From: Candidatus Woesearchaeota archaeon
GTDB lineage: Archaea > Nanobdellota > Nanobdellia > Woesearchaeales > SM23-78
Length of the DNA stretch: 64,000 nucleotides
Direction of reading: 5' to 3'
NCBI GenBank assembly: GCA_016930415.1
Contig: JAFGGS010000016.1
Span: 331,529-395,528, forward strand
Shown: one piece after another, positions 27,195 to 36,368 of the stretch
Layout of the letters: the number at the start of each line of letters is the position of its first letter
Position numbering within the stretch: position 1 is the first letter of the stretch
Program-made: the position numbers and the translations under genes
Notes under the pieces: generated by a model
The model's input: only the letters and a program-made list of their open reading frames with translations
Told to the model about the DNA's origin: nothing
Database searches by the model: none

Positions 27195-30100
27195 ATGAGA
27201 AGCAATAAGATAGAGAAGAGGAAAGGGAATCTTAGGAAAGCAGAGGCAAAGGGCTGGCCGCGCCAGAACGAAGGCCTAATCAACCTCGCAATAATCGCAG
27301 CCTTGCTAATCCTCCCGATAATCAGCGCATATCCTGGAGGCTACTCAGACGCGGCTCCGTTGAGCTGCGGCAGCAACTGCAGCGGAGGATACGAGCTCTT
27401 CGGGAATAGCGAGGAATACTGCGACGCGAACAGGGTGGAGTGCTACAACACGAACGACACGTGCAAGGACGGAGACGACCCGTCATACGAATACGTCGAG
27501 AACATCACAGTGACCGACCTGGACCATGACTACTTCATAGGCAAGGACAGGATAGTCATCGACGCAGACCTGGTGTGCAGCGAGGACGGGGACGAAGTGA
27601 ATTTCGTCTACAGCAACGGAAGCGGACTCAAAGTAGTGAACTCGACGACCTGCTATACTGATGGGACGGACCGCAGGAGCCACCATATGGAGATAGAAGA
27701 CGTTGACGGGGACCACATAATACGAGTGATCATAGCGTACAGAGGAAACCTAGGGATGACCTGCAGCGAGGAGGCAGACAACATAAGATGGACAGACACG
27801 GACGACCTGAAGCTATCAGTCGCGTTCGCAGACGAGTATAGCGCCCCTGAAGTAGACGGCTTCCTCCCAGCAACAGGAGCCAACATTGAGATGGAAGAAG
27901 AGCTCGCTCTAAACATCTGCATCAACGTGACTGATGACAGTGAAATAAGGACTACGACAGGGACGATCACCTGGAGCACAGGAAGCCAGAACCTGACGCT
28001 CGAAGAAGAAGCAGGGGACTCATATTGCAGCTATTTCACAGTCCCGGACCATCTTGGCACGTACAACGTATCGTTCTACGTCGAAGACGAGTACAAGAAC
28101 GTGAACGACACTGAGAGCAGCTACTTCAATATAATTCAGACCGGAGACCTGACGCTCCTGCAGCCCATATATGCCGAGACACTCCCATACGGGACGACAC
28201 CCATAAATTTCAGCACTCCAGGGGAATACAACGTGACTGCAGTCTACCTCGAGCTGGACGAGGAAGGCAGCCAATACATCGGCTTCAGCAGGAAAAACGT
28301 ATCATTCACCTCAGCAGACGCCAACGGATCATTTGGGGAGAACACCTACGAGAACAACCTCTCAATGTCACTCAACATGCCAGAAAGCTTGAACGTCACG
28401 GCAAGGCAGATCTCGCTGAGCATGAGAAGGATCAGTGCAGGAGGAGGAAATATCACCTTAGAGCTGAAGAACGACAGTGGAGGATCACCAGGCCAGACCC
28501 TGGCCATAGCAATGCAAACCAATGACAGTGTCTGGACCTCGTTCTCATACGTGAATTTCAGCCTGAACCAGACAGTCAACCTGATGGAAGGGGGATCATA
28601 TTGGATCGTACTGAACGCGAGCGAGAGCAACTCCACCGACTTCTATGAATGGGAAGCAAGCGATGACGAGACATACAGCGACGGAGAAGCAGGACATAAC
28701 GCTAGCATAGACCTGCTGTTCATAGTTTACGACGCGTACGAATACAGGGGGACACTGACGGGGCTGGCAAAGGGCACCCACGACATCATCATTCACTCGG
28801 AGACGCAAGAAAGCACGCTATTATCCTCACCACCGGTAAGGTTCTATATCGACGTGGAAGGACCATCCATAGATTCATACAATTACACACCCAACACTGC
28901 ATCAGGGCTCGATCCCATGACCATGATCAATTTCACGTTCAACATCACAGACGACTACGGAGTGAAGAACGTGACGCTCAGATACAGGATATCGAATGAG
29001 AGCGTGAACTACACCCTCAACGTGACCAAAAACGGGAACACATACACCTCGCCATTCACGGCTATAACGGACGGGACATACATCTTCTACGTGACCGCCA
29101 GCGATTATTCTGAGAACAACGCGTCGCAGCAAATCACGCTCAACATAAGCTATGATTACGGATGGGAGATGAGCCCAAGCCTACTGAACATCACCTCAGG
29201 GATAATCAACACCAACAAGAGCATATCAAACATAACCCTCACGAACAACGCAGACTTCACGCTCACCTTCAACGTGTCAAAGACATCATCCACAATACCG
29301 CTCGTGTTCATAAACGGGAGCGAGACCAACAAGACATTCTCGATCCTGCCAGGAGGCAACGTGACGTTCGGCCTCATCGTGACAGCGCAGAGCATAGAAT
29401 CAGAGCAGAACATAACAGTGATCGTCGACGAGACGAGCGCCTACGGGACGCCCGGCTCAAGAGAGCTCAGCTTCATGTTAGTATCAATAGTCTCAGGACC
29501 ATACCTGGACATAGAAATCATAACATACGACATGACAGTGGACCTGGGCCAAGAGAGGATACTGCTTGTCTCTAGGCTAGTAAACCTAGGAAACCAGACC
29601 GCGACCAACGCTACAGTGGCATACGGCCTTCCAGCAGGCTGGAGCTCAAGCACGTCGTTCATCCAGCTGAACCAGACATACCAGACAATAGGCGTAGGCC
29701 AGGAGATATACTTTGAGAGATACGTCAACGTCGGCGCCACGTCAGCCACAGGGACGGTCTACATAAACGCCACAGTCAACAGCACTGAAGGGAAGAACTC
29801 AACAGACATCAAAGCGATAACCGTCAACTCAGAAGAAGAGGCGCCTCCAGTCGTCATCAATAGGGGTGGGGGAGGAGGAAGCTCAGGAGGAGGAATGATC
29901 CCCGAGCCAGAAGCCAGGCTGGAGATGACGCTGCCGAACGAGACTGAAGTGGAGCGGGGAGGCAACGTGACGATCAGAGGAACCATCAAGAACGCAGGGG
30001 AGCGCGACCTCAAGAACATAACGCTCCTGCTAGAAGGATTCTCACTTGTCCACCAGAATATAACTCCCAGCAGCATGGACCTCAAGAAGAACGAGACTGC

Positions 30101-31088
30101 GCGGTTCGAGATAGCGCTAGACGCGCCCACATACTTAGGGGGGCAGAAACTCAGGCTGGTATTAAGGGCTAGGACAAGCAGCGGCTCGGAGTTCACAAAA
30201 GAGACTTATCTCATAGTGCTAAGCGAAGACAAGAACGACACGATTGCATGCATATACGAAGCCTCGGACGCGATATACTCGCTCAGGACTGCAGGCATAC
30301 AAACCCAGAAGATCGCGATCTCACTCACTGAAGTCAAGAGAGCCTACAAAGACAAGGAGTACTCGCAAGCCAACCTCCTCTGTCAGGAGATAATAGAAAG
30401 AGTCCAGAAGGCGCTCCTACTGAAGCAAAGGCTAGAAGTCCTGAAGGAATTGCCGTTCAGGAAAGACGTGCCTGAACTAGACGAGCTGGTGAAGCTCGGA
30501 GAGGACTCGTTTGAGAACGAGAACTATGATCTCGCAGAGAGGCGCATCGAACAAGCAGAGCTGCTTGCCGGCATAAAGGAGAGGGAGCTGGAGCAGACAA
30601 TCATATACAGGCTCGAATGGGTGAGAACACACGCGAAAGAGATAACGCTCTGGATCATAATGCTGGTGGTGATATCGGTCTTTGCAGGCGCGTCCTTCAG
30701 GATGAGGGACATCGACCGGATGATGAGAACCCTAGACATAGATGAGGAGATAGTGAGGAAGAAGATCAACGAGACCCAGCGCAGGTATTTCGCAGGAAGG
30801 AAGATGCCGGTCAGGCTGTACAACAAGGAGATGGATCATCACAGGAACAAGCTCTCAGAGATAGAGGTCAAGCGAAACTCGCTCAAGATCAAAAGGCTTC
30901 ACATAATAAGCAACCTGAGCCTGGAGGACTTGGAAAAGAGAAGGAAAGAGACAGAAGAGGGCAGGAGAGGCCTGCAAAGAGAGTATTACATCAAGAAGAG
31001 CATCGACAAGACGAGCTACCATAAACTGAACCAAGGATACGACAAGATAATACTTGACATCACCAAGGAGATCGAGAACAAGAGATAG
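27195..31088 (+). CDS. Large membrane-anchored surface protein, paralogue of the protein at the left edge
   Basis: 1297 residues. Signal or anchor helix at about 29-46. The ectodomain contains Asn-rich beta domains with many sequons, a Gly/Ser linker at about 891-902, a NEW3-like beta domain and a helical pre-membrane region. The span is at about 1151-1172 (LWIIMLVVISVFAG). The cytoplasmic tail has two hairpins (nt 30735-30895 and 30940-31080; second with LQREYYIKKSIDKTSY). Order and local sequence match the partial gene at 3-3398, including the segment around YWIVLNASESNSTDFYEWEA. It is flanked by KaiC-type genes and lies on the same strand. The weak SD and 95-bp gap leave room for an internal promoter. 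Confidence 0.87.
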   Translation: MRSNKIEKRKGNLRKAEAKGWPRQNEGLINLAIIAALLILPIISAYPGGYSDAAPLSCGSNCSGGYELFGNSEEYCDANRVECYNTNDTCKDGDDPSYEYVENITVTDLDHDYFIGKDRIVIDADLVCSEDGDEVNFVYSNGSGLKVVNSTTCYTDGTDRRSHHMEIEDVDGDHIIRVIIAYRGNLGMTCSEEADNIRWTDTDDLKLSVAFADEYSAPEVDGFLPATGANIEMEEELALNICINVTDDSEIRTTTGTITWSTGSQNLTLEEEAGDSYCSYFTVPDHLGTYNVSFYVEDEYKNVNDTESSYFNIIQTGDLTLLQPIYAETLPYGTTPINFSTPGEYNVTAVYLELDEEGSQYIGFSRKNVSFTSADANGSFGENTYENNLSMSLNMPESLNVTARQISLSMRRISAGGGNITLELKNDSGGSPGQTLAIAMQTNDSVWTSFSYVNFSLNQTVNLMEGGSYWIVLNASESNSTDFYEWEASDDETYSDGEAGHNASIDLLFIVYDAYEYRGTLTGLAKGTHDIIIHSETQESTLLSSPPVRFYIDVEGPSIDSYNYTPNTASGLDPMTMINFTFNITDDYGVKNVTLRYRISNESVNYTLNVTKNGNTYTSPFTAITDGTYIFYVTASDYSENNASQQITLNISYDYGWEMSPSLLNITSGIINTNKSISNITLTNNADFTLTFNVSKTSSTIPLVFINGSETNKTFSILPGGNVTFGLIVTAQSIESEQNITVIVDETSAYGTPGSRELSFMLVSIVSGPYLDIEIITYDMTVDLGQERILLVSRLVNLGNQTATNATVAYGLPAGWSSSTSFIQLNQTYQTIGVGQEIYFERYVNVGATSATGTVYINATVNSTEGKNSTDIKAITVNSEEEAPPVVINRGGGGGSSGGGMIPEPEARLEMTLPNETEVERGGNVTIRGTIKNAGERDLKNITLLLEGFSLVHQNITPSSMDLKKNETARFEIALDAPTYLGGQKLRLVLRARTSSGSEFTKETYLIVLSEDKNDTIACIYEASDAIYSLRTAGIQTQKIAISLTEVKRAYKDKEYSQANLLCQEIIERVQKALLLKQRLEVLKELPFRKDVPELDELVKLGEDSFENENYDLAERRIEQAELLAGIKERELEQTIIYRLEWVRTHAKEITLWIIMLVVISVFAGASFRMRDIDRMMRTLDIDEEIVRKKINETQRRYFAGRKMPVRLYNKEMDHHRNKLSEIEVKRNSLKIKRLHIISNLSLEDLEKRRKETEEGRRGLQREYYIKKSIDKTSYHKLNQGYDKIILDITKEIENKR

Positions 31089-31089
31089 G

Positions 31090-32628
31090 ATGAGAACAGG
31101 AAAGACAATGATCAAAACAACCAACAATATAACCTTAACCAGGGGCCTGATGCAGTGTCTGATAGTGGCAATCATACTAATCCTGTCAGCAACTGCAATG
31201 GCTGCCGACACTGCAAACAACCCTGGTGATGACATCCAAGACCGAAAATCCCTGCAGGCACAGCTAGTGAGCCTCAGCCAGATAAAAGGAGAACTGGAAG
31301 AGAAAGGGATAGGGAGTCACAGGATAAACGAGCTGATCGAGGAGGGATTCCTCTACCTGTCCCAAGGAGAGAATAACCTTGCTACAGAAGCCATTAGGAA
31401 AGTCAACGAGCTAAAGGTCCTGGCTGAAAAGACAAGGCAGAAGATCATCGCCGCTCAACAGGATCATGCGTTCCTGAGAAGCCAAGAAGAGGAGCAACAA
31501 GCAGAGGGAGTGTTGACTGAAGGAGTGCTCATCGGAAGCAATGATCAGGAGCTAAAGGACATAGAAATAGGGATAGTCACTGCGCAAAGCGAGTTCGACC
31601 ACGAGAACTTCGAGGGCGCAAACCAGGAGATTGAAAGAGTACGGAAAAAGATCATGCAAGCTGGAGAGGACGCATATGGAAGCCTAAAGGACAGGATCAG
31701 CCAAGTAACCAACATCGCCAAGGAGAGTGGAGTCAGAGAAGAAGAGATTGCAGGCCTTGAAAAGAAGATCAAATCCGCCCTGGAAAGCGGGACCATATCC
31801 GAACTAGAGTCCCTCAATCAGACTCTCGGCAAAGCAGAGGAAGCAATAGACTCGTATCTCGAGCTAGGCAAGGTAAGGGAAGACCTTGACAGGATAGGAA
31901 TCCCCACAGAACGCCTGACTGATGAGATGACGCTTGCAAGAATAGAGATAGAGAGCGCAAGCTACGAGTCCGCCCACAACAGGGCAAGCATGGCAAGAGA
32001 GCTAGGGCAGAAGGCAGTCATGCTTGAAAGCAAGCTATCCAACCTCAGCAGGACCATAGAGGATGAGTCCTCGAACATGGAGACTGCCGCATTCTGCAAG
32101 GATGTCTGCTTCAAGGAGACAAAGGAATCAATAGATAACGCCAAGCAAGAGCTGATGCTCGGAAACTATGAGAGGGCAGAGATAGAAGCCCTCCAAGCCG
32201 AGAAGAGACTTGAAGAGACCCGGGCAGACATTGCTGTTCAGCATATAAGATCGACGAGCGCAGGGGCAAGGATAGCAACTCTCATAAGAGACAATTGGAT
32301 AATCCTGCTGGTAGTCGCAATCATCATCATGATCCTTGCAGCGGCTGGAAAAGACACCATTACGAGCAGAATCAGGCTATACAGGCTGGATAAGGCCCGA
32401 AGAGACCTCAATACTCACCAGAGAATGGTACAAGAATTACAGAAAGATTATTATATCAGGAGAAGAATGTCAAGAGCAAGCTACAACTCCTCCTATGAAG
32501 AGCTGGAAGAGCGCATACTGAGAACTGACGAGACCATCGCCAGGGTTGAGAAGGAGATGGCCTTGAAAGACTCTTCGACAGCAACATCAAAGACGAAGAC
32601 AAAGAACTCAAGAAATATCAATAAGTAA
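31090..32628 (+). CDS. Secreted-helical membrane protein with one cytoplasmic hairpin
   Basis: 512 residues from ATG 31090, which is one base after the previous stop and gives a clean signal peptide ending ATAMAAD. A longer start at 31054 would overlap the previous gene by 35 bp and add only basic residues. The ectodomain is almost entirely helical. The span lies at about 400-420 (NWIILLVVAIIIMILA). The tail has one hairpin with LQKDYYIRRRMSRASY (nt 32410-32560). The layout equals that of the protein at 24565. Like it, this gene sits next to KaiC-type genes, here the two without a P-loop. Function unknown. Confidence 0.82.
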   Translation: MRTGKTMIKTTNNITLTRGLMQCLIVAIILILSATAMAADTANNPGDDIQDRKSLQAQLVSLSQIKGELEEKGIGSHRINELIEEGFLYLSQGENNLATEAIRKVNELKVLAEKTRQKIIAAQQDHAFLRSQEEEQQAEGVLTEGVLIGSNDQELKDIEIGIVTAQSEFDHENFEGANQEIERVRKKIMQAGEDAYGSLKDRISQVTNIAKESGVREEEIAGLEKKIKSALESGTISELESLNQTLGKAEEAIDSYLELGKVREDLDRIGIPTERLTDEMTLARIEIESASYESAHNRASMARELGQKAVMLESKLSNLSRTIEDESSNMETAAFCKDVCFKETKESIDNAKQELMLGNYERAEIEALQAEKRLEETRADIAVQHIRSTSAGARIATLIRDNWIILLVVAIIIMILAAAGKDTITSRIRLYRLDKARRDLNTHQRMVQELQKDYYIRRRMSRASYNSSYEELEERILRTDETIARVEKEMALKDSSTATSKTKTKNSRNINK

Positions 32629-32655
32629 AGCAAGATAAGAAGAGAGGATGAGCAA

Positions 32656-33240
32656 ATGACCTTAGCCGAACAGATAAAGGGAAAACAAGTGGTTCTGATC
32701 GTGGTTCCAAAGAAGAACTACAAAAACTGCATGACAGAGATAATAAAAGCGGTCGAAAGCACTGAAGGAAGGATATGCTACGCCAGCATGAACAAGAGCC
32801 ACGAACTGACGCTCAAGGACCTGAGAGATAACAACGCCCAGATAGACAGGTACTTCTTCATAGACGTGCTCTCAAACGGCGCAGGAGACCTCCCAATCAT
32901 CGACTCCCACAGGGAGATCATAAAGACTCCGAACGCGCTCTCAGAGCTGAGCATGGCATTCACAAAAGCTACCATAGAGAAAGGATGCGGAGAAGTGCTC
33001 TTTGATGCGATATCAACCCTGACAGGATATCACGACGAAGGAGACGTCCTCAAGCTCATCAACGGGATGGTGAACAAGGCCAGGACAAACAATCTCAGGA
33101 CTATCTATATAGCCATAAAGGAGGATGACAGGTACCTGGTGGATGACATGTCCATGTTCGCAGACTCAGTCATAGATCTCGCCAAGAAAAAAGAAAGAGG
33201 CGGCAAGAACCTGAACCACTTGCACCTCCTAGCGATATGA
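32656..33240 (+). CDS. KaiC/RecA-like protein lacking Walker A (copy 2)
   Basis: 194 residues. VVLIVVPKKNYKNC replaces the P-loop, RYFFIDVLS is the conserved second element, and VLFDAISTL with D117 is in the Walker-B position. There is no GKT/S. It is closest to copy 3, the next gene, and is clearly related to copy 1 at 16016. It ends in a short basic/His tail. ATG 32656 follows GAGGAT. A regulatory or scaffold role next to active KaiC proteins, with no catalysis, is the simplest inference. Confidence 0.75.
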   Translation: MTLAEQIKGKQVVLIVVPKKNYKNCMTEIIKAVESTEGRICYASMNKSHELTLKDLRDNNAQIDRYFFIDVLSNGAGDLPIIDSHREIIKTPNALSELSMAFTKATIEKGCGEVLFDAISTLTGYHDEGDVLKLINGMVNKARTNNLRTIYIAIKEDDRYLVDDMSMFADSVIDLAKKKERGGKNLNHLHLLAI

Positions 33241-33296
33241 CTACGCGCTGAGCAGTCAAAGGCGAGGGAGAAGAGGAAAAAAGATAGAATAAAGAA

Positions 33297-33307
33297 GATA
33301 TATAAAG
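33297..33307 (+). promoter_or_regulatory. TATA box before KaiC-like copy 3
   Basis: GATATATAAAG lies 22-32 bp before ATG 33329, so the message would be leaderless or nearly so, although GAGG also precedes the start. The gene may therefore be expressed both from this site and by read-through. Confidence 0.5.
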
Positions 33308-33328
33308 AGCAAAAAGGAAAAGAGGAAA

Positions 33329-33859
33329 ATGACACTCCAGGACGACATAAAGAACAACCAGATCGTGCTAATAGTCGTCACCAAGACCAACTACCAAAGC
33401 CACATAGACGAAATAATAAAGGCAGTAGACGCCTCGAGCGAGAAGATATGCTACGCGGCGCTTACCAAACCCTACAACAGCATAATCGCAACCCTCAAGA
33501 AACTCAACTTGGACTCCGGGAAATACTTCTTCATAGACGTCCTGACAAGCACCATCAAGACACCAGCCCCAGACCCTAACTGCGAGTTCATACAAGCCCC
33601 AAGCGCGCTTACAGAGATAAGCCTTGCCTACACTAAGGCAGTCCAGGAGAAAGGGTGCAAGAACACGCTTTTCGACAGCATATCCACGCTCACAGTGTAC
33701 CAGGAAGAAGGTGAAGTGATAAAACTAGTCCACACCCTGATAAACAAGGCGAGGGTGAACAACCTCAAGTCGGTTTACATCGCGCTACAAGAGGACAACC
33801 AGGAGCTCATAAAGGACATATTCATGTTCGTGGACAGCGTAATAGAGATAAAGAGCTAG
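33329..33859 (+). CDS. KaiC/RecA-like protein lacking Walker A (copy 3)
   Basis: 176 residues. IVLIVVTKTNYQSH stands at the P-loop position, KYFFIDVLT follows, and NTLFDSISTL with D116 is at the Walker-B position. It aligns with copy 2 along the whole length. No enzyme motif is seen. It comes before a stand-alone receiver gene; a receiver next to a dead KaiC-like protein hints at phosphorylation-controlled docking, which is only an inference. Confidence 0.75.
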   Translation: MTLQDDIKNNQIVLIVVTKTNYQSHIDEIIKAVDASSEKICYAALTKPYNSIIATLKKLNLDSGKYFFIDVLTSTIKTPAPDPNCEFIQAPSALTEISLAYTKAVQEKGCKNTLFDSISTLTVYQEEGEVIKLVHTLINKARVNNLKSVYIALQEDNQELIKDIFMFVDSVIEIKS

Positions 33860-33908
33860 CTCAAAGAGAAGAATAGAAGCCATAGAAAAAACTACAACAA
33901 AACGCAAA

Positions 33909-33920
33909 CTTAATAAATAA
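33909..33920 (+). promoter_or_regulatory. TATA box before the receiver gene at 34003
   Basis: CTTAATAAATAA lies about 85-95 bp before ATG 34003. The leader would be about 60 nt and contains GAGGAGATG close to the start. Confidence 0.45.
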
Positions 33921-34002
33921 TGTAAGCCAATAATAAGCCCGATACAAGACACAAGACAATCAAAGAGGGCAATCAGCGAAAAAATATGCGAGGAGATGCG
34001 AA

Positions 34003-34371
34003 ATGAACAAGACCATACTGATAGTGGATGACGAGCCCCACATAATAGAGCTCGAGAAAGCCATACTTGAGATGGAAGGATTCAAGATAATCTCAGCGGA
34101 GAACGGGACAGAGGCCCTGGCAAAGCTCAAGAAGACCACTCCAGACCTGGTAATACTGGATATGATGATGCCCAAGATGTCAGGACGGGAAGTGTGCGAG
34201 AAGATAAGAAGCGACCCGAAAACCAAGAATCTCAGGGTCGTCTTCGTCACGGTCGCAAGATTCTCAGAGATCGGGAAGGACAAGCTAAAGGATCTCAACG
34301 TCTCGGACTATATAACCAAGCCATTCGAGAACGAGGAATTCGTGAAGAGGATAAAGAAAGCCCTCGAATAA
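34003..34371 (+). CDS. Stand-alone response-regulator receiver
   Basis: 122 residues with D9-D10, acceptor D53 (ILDMMMP), T83 and K106 (TKPF). It differs from the CheY copies of the che cluster: the DDEPHIIEL start and the DPKTKNLRVVFVT segment are those of general two-component receivers. It ends the KaiC array and stands tail-to-tail with the kinase gene at 34443, which has no fused receiver. It is the likeliest partner of that kinase. Confidence 0.92.
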   Translation: MNKTILIVDDEPHIIELEKAILEMEGFKIISAENGTEALAKLKKTTPDLVILDMMMPKMSGREVCEKIRSDPKTKNLRVVFVTVARFSEIGKDKLKDLNVSDYITKPFENEEFVKRIKKALE

Positions 34372-34442
34372 AGAATAGATGAGATAAATACTATTAAGAG
34401 CCACTTGTTCCAAACAGATTCTTATTGAGACTCTTATTAACA

Positions 34443-36368
34443 TCAAGCATTCTTAGGGCCTGGATTGTTCCCCTTCTTAGGAGAGCTGGCAGGCTTCGGG
34501 ACCTGGCCAGGAGTAGCAGTATCATCCTTCCCTTTTGACACGCGCGCCTTCTTCGAAGCGCCAGACCTCGGTCTCTTAAGATCAGTATCTATGACAGATA
34601 TATTCTTCTCAGAGGATAAGCCAGGATCGCTCTTCTCAGACTTGATTGGGAGAGAGAAGCTGAACGTAGAGCCCTTTCCCGGCTGGCTGGAGAACCAAAT
34701 AGAGCCACCCATAGCCTGGACCAAGCCCTTGCAGATAGAAAGCCCAAGACCAGTCCCTCCGACTTTCCTAGTGAAAGAGGCATCGACCTGGTAGAACCGC
34801 TGGAATATATGAGAATAAGCGCTCTTCGGGATGCCGATACCCTCATCCTTGACAGAGAAGACAACAGAACCACCCTTGACTGAAGCTGATATTACGATCC
34901 TCCCGCCCGACTTGGTAGAATATTTTATGGAGTTGTTCACAAGATTAACCAGCACCTGCGTAAGCCTGGTCTTATCAACCCTCATCAAAGGAAGCTTATT
35001 AGGAATATCTATCTTAAGCACTTGAGACCTCTTAGAAGCAAGAACATTAAGTTCGGCATGGACGCTCTTGATAGCCTCATTCGGATCGACATCCTCAAAC
35101 ACGAAGTTCATGGTGCCGAGATCCAAGCGCGAGAGGTCAAGGATGTCATCGATAAGCCTCTTGAGGCGATCAGCCTCTTCGACGATGATCTTAAGATAAG
35201 AATTCCTCTGCTTCGCGCTGTCAGCAACACCTTTATTCTGAAGAAGAGAGGCGAAACCGTGGATCGAGGCAAGAGGAGTCTTAAGCTCGTGTGCGGTCAC
35301 TGAGATGAACTGGTTCTTGTAGCTGTCCATCTTCTTAAGCTCATCATTCGCAGCCTTCATGTCCTTGTTAAGCTTCAAGAGCTGTGTCTGAGAGGACTCT
35401 AAGTCTTCCTTTGACAAGTTGACGTCTTCCAGGATGTTCAAGATGGCGGTACGGGTCTCCTCAAGCTCCCGGATCTTATTGTTAAGCTCGTTGGTCTTGA
35501 AGATCAAGTCCCTCTTGAGCTCGGTCTCGTTGTACTCAAGGATGTTCTTAGAATTCTTGAGATGCACCAATACCTTGTTGAAAGAAGAAGCAAGGTCCTC
35601 GAACTCATCACCTGAGCGCATCCTGATCTTGACATCCAGGTTTCCTTTCTCGATCTGGAAGAAAGACTGCTGGATAAGATCCAAGGGATTCGATATCAGC
35701 TTCCTATAAAAGATAAAGAACAGCACGAACATGAAAACGATGATACAAGACACGTAGACCATCACCTTAGACTGGTTATGGACCCTTTCATCATTTATAG
35801 ATGCGATGACATCAGAAGAGAACTTTGACATCTCAAGCTCACAAGACCTCTTGAAAGCAGCATTAGAAGGAACAGAGTCTCCAGACGCAGCACAGACTTC
35901 CTTAAGGGAAGTGGACTTCTCATTCAGGAGATCAACATAGACTATTGATATGTTTCCAGCAAAGAAAAAAGATGCGATTACCAAGCAAGCCATCATGAAG
36001 ATCAGCAATCCCAGGAACTTCAATGACAAGCGCGAAAACGTGCGCTTCTTCAAAGAAGAACCCCTCGCTCCGGATAAAGGCAAGGGGGCACCAGAGGGCG
36101 TGATTGATTGGGAGGGCTGAGAAGAACCAGTCTGAGAAGAGCTTGCAGTAGGAGGAGCATCGGGAGGAGAAACATCCGGAGAAGCAGCCCTAAGGAAGGT
36201 TTCTGGCTTAGCTTCAGATCCAGCCCCGGGCTTCAAAACGCCAATACTAAGCCCGCCAGCCATACTAGTATCCTGCTCGTCCTTATTCTTGACTATCTTA
36301 GCTGTCTTGACTGCTCCAGCCTCGCCTGCAGAAGCGCCTTCAGAGCCATCGCCACCCTTAACCATCAT
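34443..36368 (-). CDS. Membrane sensor histidine kinase with a long unfolded N-terminus
   Basis: 641 residues. Residues 1-110 are cytoplasmic, Ala/Ser/Pro-rich and unfolded. Span 1 is at about 116-137, an ectodomain of about 64 residues has two Cys that could form a disulphide, span 2 is at 202-221, HAMP is at 222-275, and a long coiled coil leads to HisKA with H360 (TAHELKTP). The HATPase has [17 protein letters not shown] and GTGLGLS. A further 70-residue basic tail follows. ATG 36368 is chosen because GGAGGT lies 9 nt before it and it overlaps the stop of the upstream PAS gene; longer starts lack an SD. It is co-expressed with that PAS protein. Confidence 0.9.
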   Translation of the reverse strand: MMVKGGDGSEGASAGEAGAVKTAKIVKNKDEQDTSMAGGLSIGVLKPGAGSEAKPETFLRAASPDVSPPDAPPTASSSQTGSSQPSQSITPSGAPLPLSGARGSSLKKRTFSRLSLKFLGLLIFMMACLVIASFFFAGNISIVYVDLLNEKSTSLKEVCAASGDSVPSNAAFKRSCELEMSKFSSDVIASINDERVHNQSKVMVYVSCIIVFMFVLFFIFYRKLISNPLDLIQQSFFQIEKGNLDVKIRMRSGDEFEDLASSFNKVLVHLKNSKNILEYNETELKRDLIFKTNELNNKIRELEETRTAILNILEDVNLSKEDLESSQTQLLKLNKDMKAANDELKKMDSYKNQFISVTAHELKTPLASIHGFASLLQNKGVADSAKQRNSYLKIIVEEADRLKRLIDDILDLSRLDLGTMNFVFEDVDPNEAIKSVHAELNVLASKRSQVLKIDIPNKLPLMRVDKTRLTQVLVNLVNNSIKYSTKSGGRIVISASVKGGSVVFSVKDEGIGIPKSAYSHIFQRFYQVDASFTRKVGGTGLGLSICKGLVQAMGGSIWFSSQPGKGSTFSFSLPIKSEKSDPGLSSEKNISVIDTDLKRPRSGASKKARVSKGKDDTATPGQVPKPASSPKKGNNPGPKNA

